Source: Clostridia bacterium (GTDB lineage: Bacteria > Bacillota > Clostridia > Christensenellales > Aristaeellaceae). From it: DNA of 54,143 nt. The notes beneath the pieces are model-generated. The model did no database searches. It saw only the letters and a program-made list of their open reading frames with translations, and was not told the DNA's origin. Where the stretch lies: contig JAFUCP010000233.1 of assembly GCA_017459565.1 (NCBI GenBank), forward strand, positions 1 to 54,143, written 5' to 3'. Numbering within the stretch: the stretch's first letter is position 1; each line of letters opens with the position of its first letter. Shown here piece after piece: positions 15,147 to 24,046 of this stretch. The position numbers and the translations under genes are program-made.

Positions 15147-15453
15147 GGATGAACTGAGGACCATTGTCAATCATCCGTTGCGCGCCTACAGGATGGTACA
15201 CTTCGGGACTATGGAAAAGATGTATGGCAACAGCATGGCCCTGATTACCTGTCTGAAAGGGATAGGGAGCGCGGTCAAGCTGCTATCCCCCGTGGATCTG
15301 GTGAAGTGGACGGTGCGGCTGGCGTTTATTGTGCTGCGGATCGTAGGGCATATAATATTTCTTGCCTTTTACCCCGGCTTCAAGATATACTTTATTTTGC
15401 GGGTGAGGAACACGCTTCGGCGCGAACACCCGGAGTATATCGCCAGGGATTAG
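15130..15453 (+). CDS. Small membrane protein
   Basis: 107 residues. After a soluble ~45-residue start come hydrophobic segments at about 55-75 and 76-95 (VRLAFIVLRIVGHIIFLAFY), then a basic tail (RVRNTLRREHPEY), so two close membrane spans. It overlaps the radical-SAM gene by 17 nt across the poly-G junction, which suggests functional linkage. Role unknown. Confidence 0.6.
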   Translation: MTKEFEDELRTIVNHPLRAYRMVHFGTMEKMYGNSMALITCLKGIGSAVKLLSPVDLVKWTVRLAFIVLRIVGHIIFLAFYPGFKIYFILRVRNTLRREHPEYIARD

Positions 15454-15479
15454 CAAATTCGTACACGTTTTCGGATTTG
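15454..15479 (+). repeat. Dispersed intergenic repeat, copy 1 of 5
   Basis: Starts at the stop codon of the membrane-protein gene and carries the core CGTACACGTTTTCGGATTTG. Other copies at 27714, 42713 (plus strand) and 47231-47206, 48358-48333 (minus strand). Always intergenic and always in the direction of transcription. Confidence 0.7.
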
Positions 15480-15507
15480 GCTTCGACCTGGCATGGGGAG
15501 GGGCACC

Positions 15508-15984
15508 ATGAGCCAGACCGTCGAACAGCCGAAAAAGATCAAGAACAAGGATATTCCCCTGCTGTCCCGCGTGCGCTTCATCATGCAGGAGGTATGCCGC
15601 ACAGAGAAGCGCCGCGAGTGGCAGCAGGATCGTATGTTCAGCATCACCCAGAAGCTGACCGGGATGCCCGGAGGCGGCGGTGTGCCAAAGGGACTGGATT
15701 CCGCCTTTGCCGCGCTGGAGGAAATCGACGATGCGCACAAGCAGAACGTGATCGAATACTGCCGGGAATTGAAAGCGGCGGAGCGCATTGTCAACAGCAT
15801 ACCCAGCCTGACCATGCGGACCTTCGTCGTGCTGTTCTATGTTGACGGTCTGACGAAACGCCAGGTGATGGAGGAATTGAATATGCCGGAGTGGGGATTC
15901 CGCAGGGCGCGGGAAAGCATCGAGCAGGCGGCGGATATGGCCCATGTCGTATGGCGTGAACGTTACTATTTGGAACAGAATTAA
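15508..15984 (+). CDS. Late transcription regulator, ArpU/RinA-like
   Basis: Start ATG 15508 behind GGGGAGGGG. 158 residues. The C-terminal ~60 residues are a sigma-like helix-turn-helix (LTMRTFVVLFYVDGLTKRQV, then MEELNMPEWGFRRARESIEQ). Proteins of this type sit just before the terminase in Bacillota phages and switch on late genes. Here it directly precedes a strong promoter with a leader terminator, so activation or antitermination is the likely job. Confidence 0.75.
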   Translation: MSQTVEQPKKIKNKDIPLLSRVRFIMQEVCRTEKRREWQQDRMFSITQKLTGMPGGGGVPKGLDSAFAALEEIDDAHKQNVIEYCRELKAAERIVNSIPSLTMRTFVVLFYVDGLTKRQVMEELNMPEWGFRRARESIEQAADMAHVVWRERYYLEQN

Positions 15985-16005
15985 CGATAGATTTACATAA
16001 CCCTC

Positions 16006-16034
16006 TTGATTCTCACCCCTTGACAGGCTATAAT
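16006..16034 (+). promoter_or_regulatory. Late promoter
   Basis: -35 TTGATT (16006-16011), a 17-nt spacer, -10 TATAAT (16029-16034). It lies between the late regulator and the structural operon. A start near 16041 gives a ~60-nt leader that ends in an intrinsic terminator. Confidence 0.75.
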
Positions 16035-16072
16035 GCTATCGTCGGGAGAACCAGAAAGGAACCCCTATCGAC

Positions 16073-16103
16073 GCCCAACTTGAAAGAGTTGGGCGTTTTT
16101 TTC
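16073..16103 (+). terminator. Leader terminator ahead of the structural operon
   Basis: GCCCAACT/AGTTGGGC, a perfect 8-bp stem (16073-16080, 16087-16094) with a 6-nt loop, followed by G and a long T run. It sits between the late promoter and the first structural gene, so late transcription would need antitermination or partial read-through. Confidence 0.8.
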
Positions 16104-16129
16104 GTTTTGGCGGTTTGGAGGTGGGCGTC

Positions 16130-16726
16130 ATGCCGAGGGTAGGTCTTGATCTCAAGGTTGACACCAGCGAAGCGATGGCGCTGGCCGATAAGCTGGGCGC
16201 AAGCCTGTCCGGCGAACAGCTTGACCGATTGATGTACCGAACGCTGAAAGAAACGGCGCGCAAGGTGAGGACCGAGACCAAGCGCGCCGTGGTACAGGAC
16301 TATGCCGTGACGCAGGGATTTGTTGCCGCTGGCATTAAGGAGCCGAGGATGGGCGGCGGCGGTGGCCGCTGGTCCTGCATCATTCCCATGGACGGCAAGC
16401 GCGGCGTCATCGGCCAGACCTTCCATGCGTCTGGCGGCAAGCGGAGTAAACGCGGCTATCACCTGAAACTGCGCGCCACGATCCTGCGAGGGCAGCGAAG
16501 CGAGTTGCCCGCAAAGATGGAACACCAGGGCGGCAATCCGCCGTTCATGGCGGGCGGAGTGGCCTTTACCAGAACCACAAAGCAGCGGCTTCCCATCGCG
16601 CGCGTGGTCGGCCTGGGCGTGCCCCAAATGCCAATCAATGAAAGCAGACCAAAGGTGGAGGCGGCGATTCAGAAATACATGATTGAACGACTGGAGCATA
16701 ACTTCCAGCACATGTTCGGTAAGTGA
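16130..16726 (+). CDS. Minor tail protein Z-like (GPZ)
   Basis: Start ATG 16130 with TGGAGGT upstream. 198 residues with the GPZ pattern: an N-terminal basic block RMYRTLKETARKVRTETKR-like, a glycine-rich stretch, then NPPFMAGGVAFTRTTKQRLP and GLGVPQM. In lambda gpZ acts at the tail end that joins the head. Its position before the terminase, rather than with tail genes, is unusual. Confidence 0.65.
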   Translation: MPRVGLDLKVDTSEAMALADKLGASLSGEQLDRLMYRTLKETARKVRTETKRAVVQDYAVTQGFVAAGIKEPRMGGGGGRWSCIIPMDGKRGVIGQTFHASGGKRSKRGYHLKLRATILRGQRSELPAKMEHQGGNPPFMAGGVAFTRTTKQRLPIARVVGLGVPQMPINESRPKVEAAIQKYMIERLEHNFQHMFGK

Positions 16727-16727
16727 T

Positions 16728-17255
16728 ATGGCGACATATTTGACAAAAAAGCAGCTTGCGGACGCGGCGGGCTATTCATACCAAAGGCTTCACGCCATAG
16801 ACCGGGAACTCCCGGACGGCATGAAGCTGTTCAAGCAAGGCGAGGACGGTAAATACGACCTCGCTTTTTTTGTGCAGCAATGGGTGGCCTACAACGTGGA
16901 CCGGGAATTAGGCGGCGATTCCGATGACCTTGACGCAGTTAAGGCAAAGCATGAACGTATCAAGACGAAAAAGACGAGGCTTGAAGTGCTGCGCATGGAG
17001 GGAAAGCTCGTCGATGTCAAGGACGTAAGCAGACTGTGGTCGGACATCGCAAATACCGTGAAGCAAAAACTGCTCCACCTTCCAAGCACGATGGCTCCAA
17101 TGGTTCAGGGCATGGACAACATCGAAGTTATCAGCAACATCATGTACAGCGAGATCAGCGCGGCCCTGACGGACATCGCCGATACGCCTTTGCCCGAATA
17201 TGCCTATACGGACGATGACGATGACGAGGAGGACGAGGATGACGAGGAGGTGTAA
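16728..17255 (+). CDS. Terminase small subunit
   Basis: ATG 16728 overlaps the previous stop region. 175 residues: an Nu1-like N-terminal helix-turn-helix (LTKKQLADAAGYSYQRLHAI), a Lys-rich coiled middle (KAKHERIKTKKTRLEVLRME) and a strongly acidic tail (DDDDDEEDEDDEEV). The small subunit recognises phage DNA for packaging. The next gene is the large subunit, 2 nt away. Confidence 0.8.
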   Translation: MATYLTKKQLADAAGYSYQRLHAIDRELPDGMKLFKQGEDGKYDLAFFVQQWVAYNVDRELGGDSDDLDAVKAKHERIKTKKTRLEVLRMEGKLVDVKDVSRLWSDIANTVKQKLLHLPSTMAPMVQGMDNIEVISNIMYSEISAALTDIADTPLPEYAYTDDDDDEEDEDDEEV

Positions 17256-17257
17256 TC

Positions 17258-19135
17258 GTGAGCGTCCTATACGACCTTGCGAAAGACACCTACGAAATGT
17301 TCCGTCCTCCGAAAATGCAGAGCGTTTCCGATTGGGCGGACGAAAACAGAATACTTGTTTCTGAATCCTCCGCCGAACCTGGCCGCTGGAGAACGGACAG
17401 AGCGCCCTATCAGCGCGAGATCATGGACGCCTTTACCCAGCCGATGGTTGATACCATCGTCGTGATGGCAAGCGCGCAGACGGGCAAGACTGAGGCAGAA
17501 TTGAACATGATGGGGCGCGCCATTGACATAGACCCCGGCCCCATGCTGTTCGTGCAGCCTACGGACAGCTTCGCAGAGGATTTTTCCAAGCGCCGCGTCG
17601 CCCCCATGATAAGGGCCTGCCCTCCCCTGCAAAAGAAGGTGTACGAAGCCAAGTCGCGCGATGCCGGTAACACCATCACCATGAAAACCTTCCACGGTGG
17701 ATCTGTCAGCTTCACAGGCGCAAACAGCCCGACAGAACTGGCAGGCCGTCCCGTGCGCTATGTGTTCATGGACGAGATTGATCGCTTCCCTGACAGTGCC
17801 GGAACCGAGGGTGACCCGCTGGAACTGGCCGAGCGCAGAACCGAAACGTTCAGAGGTCGAGGCCGGAAGATCGTTCTCACATCGACGCCGACCATCAAGG
17901 GGGCGAGTAAGATAGAGCGCGCATATATGACGGGGACCCAGGAGGAATGGCATACTCAATGCCCCCATTGCCAGCAGTTCAGCTATATCCGCTTTGACGA
18001 TATAAAATTTGACAAAGAAGAATATAAGGACAGCTACGGCGAAAAGCAGTACGCCGTCAGTAACGTGCGCTGGAAGTGCCCGCAATGCGGCGCGGAACAC
18101 AACGAGTTCGACACGAAACGCTGCCCTGGCAAATGGGTATCAAAGAATCCGCGCGCCATTGACAACGGCGTGCGGTCTTTTCGTCTGAACGCTTTCATGT
18201 CCCCGTGGTCGGACTGGAAGGACATCTGCCGGAAGTTCCTGAAAGGCAAAGACGATCCCGAACTCCTGAAAACCTTTTACAACACCATTCTCGGCGAGAC
18301 CTGGGAAATCAAAGATCGAAGCGGTACGCCTGAAAAGCTGTATGCGCGCCGGGAACATTACAACGCCGAGGTCCCCACCGGCGTGCTGGTCCTGACGTGC
18401 GGCATAGACACCCAGGGCAACCGCCTGGAGTATGAAGTGGTCGGCTGGGACCGGGAGGAACAAAGCTGGGGAATCCTGCGCGGCATGATCTTCGGACGCG
18501 CTGATGCTGACGGAACCTGGGAAGAAGTGGACGATCTGCTGGACCGGGAATTTAAGCTGAAAAATGGGATGAAGATGCGCATATCCGCCACGTTCATCGA
18601 CTCCGGTGGCAATTTCACCGAGGACGTATACAGGCAATGCGCGAAGCGCAATTTGCGAGGCCGAAAGATATGGGCCATCAAGGGCGATGAGGGCATGGCG
18701 CGCCCCCTGGTCCGCATGATGAAGAAAGACCGGGACGGCGACGGAAGCGCGAAGTTTATCATCGGCGTTGACAGCGGCAAGGAGGCAATCATGTACAGCA
18801 CGACCGTTGAACAGGTCGGACCGAGGTACATGCACTTCCCTGTTGACTATGATCGCGGCTATGACGAGGAGTATTTCCGGGGCCTGTGCTCCGAGAAGGT
18901 TGTGGAGCATAGGCGCATGGGCCGGACCACAAAGCGATGGGAAAAATTCTATGAGCGCAACGAACCGCTTGACATGAGGAACTATGCAAGGGCGGCCTAC
19001 AAGTATTTCAGGTGGCACTTCGACAAGCTGGAATCCATGCTGACCGGGAAGAAAGAAACGGAGAAGGTCGAGACGCGGCAACAGGTCGAGAAGCGGAAGT
19101 CCCGCCATATCGTCAGCCGTGGTATACGTGTGTAA
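17258..19135 (+). CDS. Terminase large subunit, GpA family
   Basis: GTG 17258 behind GGAGGTG. 625 residues, the usual GpA length. Walker A-like ASAQTGKT (71-78), Walker B MDEID (171-175), a zinc pair (CPHCQQ, CPQCGAEH; ~235-275) and a nuclease-type block beginning CGIDTQGNRLEYEVVGWD. It is the ATPase motor that pumps DNA into the prohead and cuts it. The GpA type implies cos-style or lambda/P2-like packaging. Confidence 0.93.
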   Translation: MSVLYDLAKDTYEMFRPPKMQSVSDWADENRILVSESSAEPGRWRTDRAPYQREIMDAFTQPMVDTIVVMASAQTGKTEAELNMMGRAIDIDPGPMLFVQPTDSFAEDFSKRRVAPMIRACPPLQKKVYEAKSRDAGNTITMKTFHGGSVSFTGANSPTELAGRPVRYVFMDEIDRFPDSAGTEGDPLELAERRTETFRGRGRKIVLTSTPTIKGASKIERAYMTGTQEEWHTQCPHCQQFSYIRFDDIKFDKEEYKDSYGEKQYAVSNVRWKCPQCGAEHNEFDTKRCPGKWVSKNPRAIDNGVRSFRLNAFMSPWSDWKDICRKFLKGKDDPELLKTFYNTILGETWEIKDRSGTPEKLYARREHYNAEVPTGVLVLTCGIDTQGNRLEYEVVGWDREEQSWGILRGMIFGRADADGTWEEVDDLLDREFKLKNGMKMRISATFIDSGGNFTEDVYRQCAKRNLRGRKIWAIKGDEGMARPLVRMMKKDRDGDGSAKFIIGVDSGKEAIMYSTTVEQVGPRYMHFPVDYDRGYDEEYFRGLCSEKVVEHRRMGRTTKRWEKFYERNEPLDMRNYARAAYKYFRWHFDKLESMLTGKKETEKVETRQQVEKRKSRHIVSRGIRV

Positions 19136-19149
19136 AGGAGGGTGCGAGT

Positions 19150-19392
19150 ATGGGAGCAATATCCGCCTATACGCTGCCCGAAGCGCAGAACATGCTCAAA
19201 CTCTGGAAAGAGTGTGAGGTTGCGCTGGCAAGCGGACAAGCCACAAGCTATAAGGTCGGATCGCGCGAATGTACGTTGATCGACATGCAGGACATACGTT
19301 CTGCCATTGAGTATTTCAGCAACCTTGTGGAAGCACTTTCCGGCAAGGCCAGGACAAAGCGCGTGGCGCGGGTTGTATTCCGCGACCTGTAG
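19150..19392 (+). CDS. DUF6148/gpW-like head-joining protein
   Basis: ATG 19150 with AAAGGAGGG upstream. 80 residues: YTLPEAQNMLKLWKECEVAL, then SGQATSYKVGSRECTLIDMQ and a helix. This matches the small proteins placed between terminase and portal (DUF6148, similar position to lambda gpW). It likely stabilises the portal vertex. Confidence 0.75.
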   Translation: MGAISAYTLPEAQNMLKLWKECEVALASGQATSYKVGSRECTLIDMQDIRSAIEYFSNLVEALSGKARTKRVARVVFRDL

Positions 19393-19406
19393 AGGAGGGA
19401 CATGAC

Positions 19407-21080
19407 ATGGCAAATAGCAGACGAGGCCCGACGTTCGGGGAAAGGGCGCTATTCCTGCTGTCCCCAAAGCGCGGAAATGCAGCCTATCACAAGCGCCTGC
19501 GCGAGGAACAGCAGCAGGATTTGGAGCGCGCCGGTCCCTATCGCTTCGGTTCTGTCTCGCTGCCGACGATGAATTACGCCGGACATGGCGCAAGCCAAAC
19601 CCTGACCAGCATGATCGGCTGGCAGATCAACAGCGGTTCCGCCGAGGATGACATTGACGAGAACGGCGCGACGCTGCGAAAGCGGTCCCGCGACCTGTTC
19701 ACGGGCGGCGGCCTTGCGCGAAGCGGGCCGACCACACTGACCACCTCCGTGGTCGGCTGGGGCATACAGCCGAAGCCGAAGATCGACGGCGATTTCCTGG
19801 GGCTTTCCGAGGAAAAGCAGGAGGCGATGGAGCGCAAAATCCTGCGCGAATTCACACTATGGGCGAACAATCCCATGTGTGACGCAGAGCGCCAGCAGAC
19901 CTTCTATGAATTGCAGCAGCTTGCTTTCCTTTCGATGCTGGTCAGCGGTGACGTGTTTGTCCTGTTCGGTTTCAAGGAGAACAGGCGCACACCCTACCAG
20001 TTGACCATTCGCCTGCTGGAAGCGGACCGCGTAAGCACGCCGGACTCCGGGGGCGAGAGCGAGATCAAGGAAACGGACAGCGGCGGGCGGATCGTCGATG
20101 GCGTTGAGATTGACCGTGACGGCGAGGTAAAGGGCTATTACATCGCCAATCACCACCCGCTGGCAGGCCACGTCACTGAATCGCTGGAGTGGGTATTCAT
20201 CAAAGCCTACAGCGACGAGACCGGGGACCCCAATATCCTGCACGTTATGACGCATGAGCGCCCGGAGCAGCGCCGAGGCGTCCCGTTTGTCGCCGCAGAA
20301 ATTGAGCAGTTGAAGCAATTTGACCGCTACATGAAGTCTGAACTGGCGGCAAATCTGGTTTCCTCGATGCTCACGGCGTTTATCGTCTCCAAGGAGGATG
20401 ACGGCAAAGCCGGTATGGAAGATGCCGTAAACGAGGATGAGAAGGTTTCGGATGACGAGCTGCATCTGGAACTGGCCCCCGGCGCTATCTATGATCTTCC
20501 TCCCGGAAAGAGCGTCACGACGGTAAACCCGCTGCGAAGCAACACGGCCTTTGAAGCGTTCGTGAACACCACGATTATGACCATCGCCTCCAGCATGGGA
20601 ATCCCGAAGGAAGTATTGGTCAAGAAGTATGAATCGAACTATACGGCGGCCAGGGCGGCGCTACTCGACTTCTGGCGGACCGTGCGCGTATACAGGACGC
20701 GATTCAACTCCGCTTTCAATCAGGCCATCTATGAACAATGGCTGGCGGAGGCCATAGCTGCCGGACGCATCGAAGCGCCCGGTTTTTTTGATGACCCGGC
20801 CATCCGGCAAGCCTGGTGCGGTTGCGTTTGGATGGGCGCAAGCATGGGCCACGTTGACCCCTTGAAGGAGGTCAACGCCGCTGCCGCGCGCATTGCCAAC
20901 AATATCACCACGCAGGAGCAGGAGGCCAGCGAGTACAACGGCAACGACTGGTCCGCGAATGTGCGCCAGCGTCGCCGGGAGCTGGAAGCCCTGCGCGAGT
21001 TCAGGGACATCATTGACCAGTATGGCGAATCCTCCGGCAAACAGGAGGACGAGTACGACGATGAGGAGGAGGACGAGTAA
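19407..21080 (+). CDS. Portal protein, lambda family
   Basis: 557 residues, a typical length. Conserved blocks include LARSGPTTLTTSVVGWGIQP near residue 110, SGDVFVLFGF, and ASSMGIPKEVLVKKYESNYT with AARAALLDFWR (~390-425). The C-terminal tail is acidic (EYDDEEEDE). The dodecameric portal is the DNA gateway and connector of the head. Its stop overlaps the protease start. Confidence 0.9.
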   Translation: MANSRRGPTFGERALFLLSPKRGNAAYHKRLREEQQQDLERAGPYRFGSVSLPTMNYAGHGASQTLTSMIGWQINSGSAEDDIDENGATLRKRSRDLFTGGGLARSGPTTLTTSVVGWGIQPKPKIDGDFLGLSEEKQEAMERKILREFTLWANNPMCDAERQQTFYELQQLAFLSMLVSGDVFVLFGFKENRRTPYQLTIRLLEADRVSTPDSGGESEIKETDSGGRIVDGVEIDRDGEVKGYYIANHHPLAGHVTESLEWVFIKAYSDETGDPNILHVMTHERPEQRRGVPFVAAEIEQLKQFDRYMKSELAANLVSSMLTAFIVSKEDDGKAGMEDAVNEDEKVSDDELHLELAPGAIYDLPPGKSVTTVNPLRSNTAFEAFVNTTIMTIASSMGIPKEVLVKKYESNYTAARAALLDFWRTVRVYRTRFNSAFNQAIYEQWLAEAIAAGRIEAPGFFDDPAIRQAWCGCVWMGASMGHVDPLKEVNAAAARIANNITTQEQEASEYNGNDWSANVRQRRRELEALREFRDIIDQYGESSGKQEDEYDDEEEDE

Positions 21081-22279
21081 TGCCGAGGGATTTGTTTCGG
21101 CTGACCTACGCCGTGGAAATGAAAGCACCTGGCAGCAACGAAGCCGAGGTTACGCTGGGCGGCGAGATCATACGCGATATGCCCGACGCCTGGAAGTGGT
21201 CGAAGGAGGACAAATCCGCCGCGAACTTCGACAAGGCCATCAAAGACGTTCGGGCGAACGGAGCCACGAAACTGCTGCTTCGCATCAACAGCCCTGGCGG
21301 CATCGTAACGGAAGCGGTTGCCATGCGCGCTATTCTGGCATCTGCCGGATTTGAGGAAATCAATATCCGCATTGAAGGAATGTGCGCAAGTTCCGCCACG
21401 ATTATCTCCACGCTTCCGGGCGCGCATGTGACCGTGGCGGAGGGAAGCCTGTTTATGATTCACAATCCCACGGGGGGAATACGCGGCAACGCTTCGGAAA
21501 TCGAAAGCTACGCCCAGAGCCTCCGCAAGATTGAGAAGAACACCCGCGACTTCTACACGGCACGCAGCAACCAGAGCGAGGACCAAATCAAGCAATGGAT
21601 GGACTCCACGACCTGGTTTTCGGCGGATGAAACCGTTCAGTATGGTTTCGCCGATGATGTGCTGAAAGCGGAGGATTCCGATACTCTGCCCGCCGTGGCC
21701 TGCGTCACCGAGGACGATATGGCCCTCATGCGCAGCCTGTACGGCGATCTGCCGGACAGTATTGCGGTGCGCGATAGTGCGCAGCAGAACAACCCTGTCA
21801 GTAACGCCGAACCTGTTGCCGGGGAAGCGTCTGAAAATAAAAATCACGAGGAGGAACATGACACAATGGACATCAAGGACATCAATATGGATCAGCTTCG
21901 TGCGGACAACCCGGCGCTGCTGGAGCAGATTCGGAAGGACGCAGTAGATGCCGAGCGTCAGCGCATCGAGGACATCGACAATCTGACGATGGACGGTTAC
22001 GAGGCGATGGCCGAGGAGGCCAAGCGCAACGGAACGTCTGCGCTGGATTTCCAGCGCCAGGTCGCCAAGGCTCAGCGCGAAGCCAAGGAGGCCCAGCGTC
22101 AGAAGGGCGAGGACTACATGAAAGCCCGCAAGAAGGACACCGAGGACGCCAAACAGGTGGCCGGTGGCGCTTCCGAGGACAATGACGGCAAGACCGAGGA
22201 GGAGGAAATCAAAGCCCTCCAGGATGACGTGAAGGGCTATGCCGCCTCCATGAAGTCCGGCAACGAAACCATGTACTAA
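21080..22279 (+). CDS. Prohead protease (ClpP/S49-like) fused to scaffold
   Basis: 399 residues. Residues 1-215 are a ClpP-like serine protease: RINSPGG (69-74), nucleophile region MCASSA (101-106), and MIHNP with the likely catalytic His128. Residues ~262-399 are Glu/Lys-rich coiled coil typical of a scaffold. The protease cleaves scaffold during capsid maturation. The layout is like lambda C/Nu3. Confidence 0.9.
   Translation: MPRDLFRLTYAVEMKAPGSNEAEVTLGGEIIRDMPDAWKWSKEDKSAANFDKAIKDVRANGATKLLLRINSPGGIVTEAVAMRAILASAGFEEINIRIEGMCASSATIISTLPGAHVTVAEGSLFMIHNPTGGIRGNASEIESYAQSLRKIEKNTRDFYTARSNQSEDQIKQWMDSTTWFSADETVQYGFADDVLKAEDSDTLPAVACVTEDDMALMRSLYGDLPDSIAVRDSAQQNNPVSNAEPVAGEASENKNHEEEHDTMDIKDINMDQLRADNPALLEQIRKDAVDAERQRIEDIDNLTMDGYEAMAEEAKRNGTSALDFQRQVAKAQREAKEAQRQKGEDYMKARKKDTEDAKQVAGGASEDNDGKTEEEEIKALQDDVKGYAASMKSGNETMY
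21866..22279 (+). CDS. Nested scaffold protein, internal start
   Basis: In frame within the protease gene. ATG 21866 follows GAGGAGG (21848-21854) with workable spacing and begins MDIKDINMDQLRADNPALLE. It would yield a free 137-residue scaffold, as lambda Nu3 does within C. Supported by the internal ribosome site and the domain boundary; not proven. Confidence 0.5.
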   Translation: MDIKDINMDQLRADNPALLEQIRKDAVDAERQRIEDIDNLTMDGYEAMAEEAKRNGTSALDFQRQVAKAQREAKEAQRQKGEDYMKARKKDTEDAKQVAGGASEDNDGKTEEEEIKALQDDVKGYAASMKSGNETMY

Positions 22280-22299
22280 TTCAGGAAGGAGGATAAAAC

Positions 22300-22950
22300 A
22301 TGAGCCTGTATGAGAAAATCGGTGAAAGCAAGCCGTCCTATCTGCTGGCAAAGGCAGAGGGCGCGGACCCGATTGGCATTAACCTGACCCCCGGCCAGGG
22401 AACCGTCAAGGCCGGAACCGTGCTTTTCAAGGAGAGCAACGGCATGTACTCCCCCGCCGCCGCCGCTGATGCCGTCATCACGAAGGACCTGGTTGTCCTG
22501 AGTGAAGAAGTGGACACCGGCGACGCCCCCGACCATGACGGCGCTGCCATTGCGGAAACCGCCGTCGCCTATCGCGCCGGTCATTTCGTCGATGGCCGCG
22601 TGTTCCTCAAGAGCGACGCCGCCCTTACGGACGCCATCAAGATCGTGCTGCGCGCGCAGGGCATCGTCTTTAACCAGATGGATGGCGTGAGCAACACGTT
22701 CGACAACGGTTCCCACACCATCACCTATGTGGCGAACAACAGCGCCAGCCCCGCCGAGGCTGACTATGTGGACAACGCGATGCCTGGCAGCTACACGGTG
22801 CTGGGTAACGACACCACCGGCTTCACGGCCCCGGCAACCAAGTCGTTCTCCAAGTGGAACACCAAGGCTGACGGGTCCGGGACCGACTATGCTGCTGCGG
22901 CCACCCTGACCGTCAGCGGCGGCGTGAAGCTGTACGCCATCTGGGCGTAA
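22300..22950 (+). CDS. Head decoration protein with a C-terminal InlB B-repeat
   Basis: 216 residues. Residues 1-125 fit capsid decoration proteins placed before the major capsid gene (LTPGQGTVKAGTVLF, TAVAYRAGHFVDGRVF). Residues ~138-216 are a Listeria-Bacteroides/InlB B-repeat (ITYVANN..., FTAPATKSFSKWNTKADGSG, LTVSGGVKLYAIWA), a beta-grasp adhesion module. The repeat would project from the capsid surface and may bind mucus or cell glycans; this is inference. Confidence 0.8.
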   Translation: MSLYEKIGESKPSYLLAKAEGADPIGINLTPGQGTVKAGTVLFKESNGMYSPAAAADAVITKDLVVLSEEVDTGDAPDHDGAAIAETAVAYRAGHFVDGRVFLKSDAALTDAIKIVLRAQGIVFNQMDGVSNTFDNGSHTITYVANNSASPAEADYVDNAMPGSYTVLGNDTTGFTAPATKSFSKWNTKADGSGTDYAAAATLTVSGGVKLYAIWA

Positions 22951-22984
22951 GGCGCACATCTTAACGAGAAAGGAGTAAAAGAAT

Positions 22985-24028
22985 ATGCCTCTTGACATCT
23001 ACAGCACTCGCGCACAGTTGGCAGCCGTCGAAGTTCTGCCGCGCGAGTATTCTTTCCTGTATGACACCTTCGCCGCCGACATGGGCGCTGTGGAGGACGA
23101 AAAGGCCATCTATGACTTCCGGAAGGGCGTCAAGCGCATGGCCCCGTTCGTCGTTCCCGGCACGGGCGGCGTCCTGATGGAGCGCGACGGGTATGAAACC
23201 CGCGAGATCGGCTTCCCCACCATCGCGCCGGAACGCCTGCTGGGCAAGAACGACATCACCGGTCGCTCCTTCGGCGAGAACGTGCTGGGCGCGATGACGC
23301 CGCAGCAGCGCGCCAGGAAGCAGATGACCCAGGACCTGATCGACATGCGCAAGGCCGTTCAGCGCCGCCGTGAGTGGATGGTGCGGAGCGTGCTGCTGTC
23401 CGGCAGGCTGGACATCTTCGAGTATACCAACGCCGGTCGGAACATCAACACCACGAAGGTGGCCGACTACAACTTCACCAACAACTATACCCCGTCTACC
23501 CCGTGGAGCAGCGCGGGCGCGAAGATCGACGATGATATGCGCGAGGTCTTTGACCTGGTATACGAGGGCCTGGGAATGGTGGATGTGATCGTGATGGACC
23601 CCGACGCGGCCAGCGCCATGATCCACAACAGCGATTACATGAAGCAGTTCGACGCGAAGAACGCGAACATGGGCGACATCAACACCCAGTACAAGGGCCA
23701 GGGCGTGCGCTACTGGGGCCGCAACGCGGACGGCGTTGACATGTTCAGCTTCTCCGGCAAGTTCATCGACGATGATGGCGTGTACAAGCGTTGCCTGCCC
23801 TCCGGCACGGTCATCGCCGGTTCCCGCGGCATCCTGAAAGTGCCCCACGGCCCGGTCATGCAGGTCGAGGACCCCGGCATGAACGCGGAGCCGAAGTGGT
23901 ACATCAAGAAGGAGGTCCCGTTCCGCTGCGGCGATGTCAAGGCGAACACCATCTCCAACCGCCTGACCTCCTGCCCGACCGTCGTTCCCTTCAACGTGGA
24001 CGCCTGGGCCGTGATGCACGTCCTGTAA
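22985..24028 (+). CDS. Major capsid protein, lambda gpE family
   Basis: 347 residues. N-terminal PLDIYSTRAQLAAVEVLPRE and central AKIDDDMREVFDLVYEGLG, MVDVIVMDPDAA and GVRYWGRNADGVDMFSFSG match the gpE (HK97-fold) family. It forms the capsid lattice. AAAGGAG precedes the start. Codon use is strongly biased to C/G-ending codons, as expected for a highly expressed gene. Confidence 0.92.
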   Translation: MPLDIYSTRAQLAAVEVLPREYSFLYDTFAADMGAVEDEKAIYDFRKGVKRMAPFVVPGTGGVLMERDGYETREIGFPTIAPERLLGKNDITGRSFGENVLGAMTPQQRARKQMTQDLIDMRKAVQRRREWMVRSVLLSGRLDIFEYTNAGRNINTTKVADYNFTNNYTPSTPWSSAGAKIDDDMREVFDLVYEGLGMVDVIVMDPDAASAMIHNSDYMKQFDAKNANMGDINTQYKGQGVRYWGRNADGVDMFSFSGKFIDDDGVYKRCLPSGTVIAGSRGILKVPHGPVMQVEDPGMNAEPKWYIKKEVPFRCGDVKANTISNRLTSCPTVVPFNVDAWAVMHVL

Positions 24029-24046
24029 GGCGGAAAGGAGCAGCCA

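Noticed and set aside
16019-16034. TTGACA directly before TATAAT as the late promoter -35
   Set aside because: The TTGACA at ~16020 is only a few nt from the -10. TTGATT at 16006 has the correct 17-nt spacing.
20729-22351. Long minus-strand open frame of ~540 codons
   Set aside because: It is the antisense shadow of the portal and protease genes, caused by GC-rich codon bias; the product has no coherent domains.
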